Shown piece by piece: positions 4,748 to 5,892 of a DNA stretch of 5,892 nt. The notes under the pieces are model-generated. The model had not been told where the DNA came from. It saw only the letters and a list, made by a program, of their open reading frames with translations, and ran no database searches. Each line of letters starts with the position of its first letter. The first letter of the stretch is position 1. Both the position numbers and the translations under genes were made by a program. This DNA is from Nitrospirota bacterium (lineage in GTDB: Bacteria; Nitrospirota; 9FT-COMBO-42-15; HDB-SIOI813): the NCBI GenBank assembly GCA_016234155.1, contig JACRGZ010000192.1:1-5892 (forward strand), in the 5' to 3' direction.

Positions 4748-5566
4748 TTATAGCGCCTCCTGCAGCTTCTTTGCCTCAAGGTATGATAATACCGGTCCGT
4801 TCTGACAGAGATAGATACCATTGATCTGACAATGACCGCATTTTCCAAGACCGCATCGCATCCTCCGCTCAAGATCAAGGAAGATGTTACCTTCAAATAT
4901 CCCTTTGGCCAGGAGTTCTCTTATAACAAACCTGTACATCACAGGCGGGCCTACGATTGCAGCCACTGTTTTAAGGGGATCAATATCTATATATTTAAAC
5001 AATCCGGTTATAACCCCCACATTTTTATTCCAGGGCGGCTCTGCTGCATCAACAATTATATGGGTTTCAATGCCGGGGTCTTCATCCCATTTTGTAACCT
5101 CTTCCTTAAAAAGGATATCTGCCGGCCTTCTGGCACCGATGAGGAGTATAAACCTTCTGTATCTTTTCCTTTCATTATTTACATATTTTATAAGAGACCT
5201 GAGTGGTGCAAGCCCAAGACCACCTGCAACAATGAGGATATCCCTTCCTTCTATCTTTTCTATTGGAAATCCATTCCCGAAGGGACCCCGGATCCCGATC
5301 TTGTCATTCACAGAGAGCCTGTGCATTGCGCCCGTGAGGTTTCCGACAGAACGTACGCATAATTCAATGACCTTCCCTGAATCTGTTGGCGGGGATGAGA
5401 TGGATATAGGTGCCTCACCAACGCCAGATATTGATACAATAACAAACTGACATGGTCTATGCTTAATATTTTTACCATTGTCAAGGCTGATGGTAAAAAG
5501 TTTCTCTTTATCAGTTACTTGTCTTACACCAACAACCGTTGCCGGCATCGGGATAAAATTAGACAC
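4748..5566 (-). CDS. hydG: Group 3b [NiFe] hydrogenase gamma subunit, FAD/NAD(P)-binding with 2Fe-2S
   Basis: This 272-residue protein is of the ferredoxin-NADP reductase/PyrK-like type and forms the diaphorase end of the cytoplasmic hydrogenase, passing electrons between FAD and NAD(P)(H). Visible features in order: an FAD-binding beta-barrel (about residues 5-100) with the flavin segment APISISSPP (52-60); a nucleotide-binding domain opening with GGLGLAPLR (115-123); the IVGPP segment near 204-208; and a C-terminal 2Fe-2S motif CGLGKCGHC...C (C238, C243, C246, C254). Length is normal for the family. The chosen start is GTG at 5564-5566, overlapping the beta gene by 8 nt, with GAGG at 5571-5574 four bases upstream; ATG at codon 7 is an alternative. 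NAD versus NADP preference cannot be read from the sequence. This HydG is unrelated to the radical SAM HydG of [FeFe]-hydrogenase maturation. An 89-nt gap carrying a repeat and a hairpin follows. Confidence 0.92.
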   Translation of the reverse strand: MSNFIPMPATVVGVRQVTDKEKLFTISLDNGKNIKHRPCQFVIVSISGVGEAPISISSPPTDSGKVIELCVRSVGNLTGAMHRLSVNDKIGIRGPFGNGFPIEKIEGRDILIVAGGLGLAPLRSLIKYVNNERKRYRRFILLIGARRPADILFKEEVTKWDEDPGIETHIIVDAAEPPWNKNVGVITGLFKYIDIDPLKTVAAIVGPPVMYRFVIRELLAKGIFEGNIFLDLERRMRCGLGKCGHCQINGIYLCQNGPVLSYLEAKKLQEAL

Positions 5567-5892
5567 CTTTCCTCACCCTGTCAAATACCTTGTTAAAGAT
5601 TTCAATGAGACTGATATTTGCAATACAATAATCGATGCATCTCCCGCATCCCACACACCCTGACCTTCCAAACCTCTTTTTCAGATACACCTCTTTCTTA
5701 AATACCCTGTGCCTCACCCTTTCAGCTGCGGTCTTTCTGAAATTCTCACCGGTAGCCACCTTACAGAAGCCATGTAACTGACAGCCATCCCATCTCCTGT
5801 ATCTTGTACCCTTCTCCATATCAGGGCATATCTCATCCACTACATCAAAACAGTAACAGGTCGGACATACAATGTTACATGCGCCGCAGGAG
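5559..5892 (-). CDS. hydB: Group 3b [NiFe] hydrogenase beta subunit, 4Fe-4S protein (5' end missing)
   Basis: This is the C-terminal part of an iron-sulfur subunit that carries electrons between the hydrogenase module and the flavin subunit in the cytoplasm. The reading frame is open to the right edge, so the true start lies outside; a GTG at 5838-5840 is internal because conserved sequence precedes it. Two 4Fe-4S motifs are visible. The first, at the edge, reads SCGACNIVCPTCYCFD (Cys codons at 5886-5888, 5877-5879, 5865-5867, 5856-5858 and 5850-5852), typical of HydB/AsrA-type proteins. The second is CVGCGRCIDYC (5625-5657), spaced C-x2-C-x2-C-x3-C; the proline that usually follows the last Cys is Ile here. 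The stop overlaps the gamma gene start by 8 nt. The symbol follows the Pyrococcus sulfhydrogenase operon, not [FeFe] nomenclature. An AsrA-like sulfite reductase subunit is a family alternative, but the hydrogenase genes downstream settle the role. Confidence 0.88.
   Translation of the reverse strand, partial: SCGACNIVCPTCYCFDVVDEICPDMEKGTRYRRWDGCQLHGFCKVATGENFRKTAAERVRHRVFKKEVYLKKRFGRSGCVGCGRCIDYCIANISLIEIFNKVFDRVRKGV

Noticed and set aside
4633..4896. An 87-codon minus-strand open frame spanning the gamma/delta gap
   Set aside because: It overlaps the end of the gamma gene and the start of the delta gene in another frame and has no recognisable features; its middle is the repeat and hairpin region.
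4832..5450. Two plus-strand open frames of 176 and 188 codons (4832-5362 and 4884-5450)
   Set aside because: Both lie wholly opposite the well-conserved gamma subunit gene, have no family motifs and no convincing ribosome-binding sites, and are antisense shadows.
5559..5840. Treating GTG at 5838-5840 as the start of the beta subunit
   Set aside because: The frame stays open to the right edge, and the upstream codons encode a conserved Cys-rich 4Fe-4S motif, so the gene is truncated by the window rather than starting here.

Overview
The window holds most of one operon, read entirely on the minus strand (right to left), for a cytoplasmic group 3b-type [NiFe] hydrogenase (the NAD(P)-linked 'sulfhydrogenase' type) with downstream maturation and accessory genes. 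The order is: end of a diaphorase-side 4Fe-4S subunit (beta, cut by the right edge), FAD/NAD(P)/2Fe-2S subunit (gamma), hydrogenase small subunit (delta), hydrogenase large subunit (alpha), large-subunit endopeptidase, a stand-alone cyclic-nucleotide-binding-fold protein, and a two-domain protein joining a HypC-type [NiFe] chaperone to a HydE-like radical SAM enzyme. The first four follow the beta-gamma-delta-alpha order of the archaeal hydBGDA operons. Several junctions overlap by 4-8 nt, which fits one translationally coupled transcript whose promoter lies beyond the right edge.

How the genes work together: the large and small subunits form the H2-activating module. Electrons pass through the small-subunit Fe-S clusters to the beta and gamma subunits, where FAD exchanges them with NAD(P)(H). 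The endopeptidase trims the large-subunit C-terminus after nickel insertion, and the HypC part of the last protein should handle the Fe(CN)2CO precursor. The attached HydE-like domain belongs to [FeFe]-hydrogenase maturation, yet no [FeFe] hydrogenase is visible here. This is the most interesting point in the window.

Non-coding and repeat layer: (i) positions 1-137, minus strand, look like the 5' end of a group II intron, probably class C, directly after a small hairpin containing the fusion gene's stop codon; (ii) two different long palindromic repeats sit in frame inside the linker of the fusion gene; (iii) a 40-nt repeat occurs twice, 34/40 identical and in opposite orientations, in the two largest gaps between genes, and one copy supplies the last codons and stop of the endopeptidase gene.

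Organism: an anaerobic or facultatively anaerobic bacterium of moderate GC with abundant small palindromic repeats. Genome style and gene content would suit a Nitrospirota- or Desulfobacterota-like lineage, but this is an impression; nothing in the window fixes the taxonomy.
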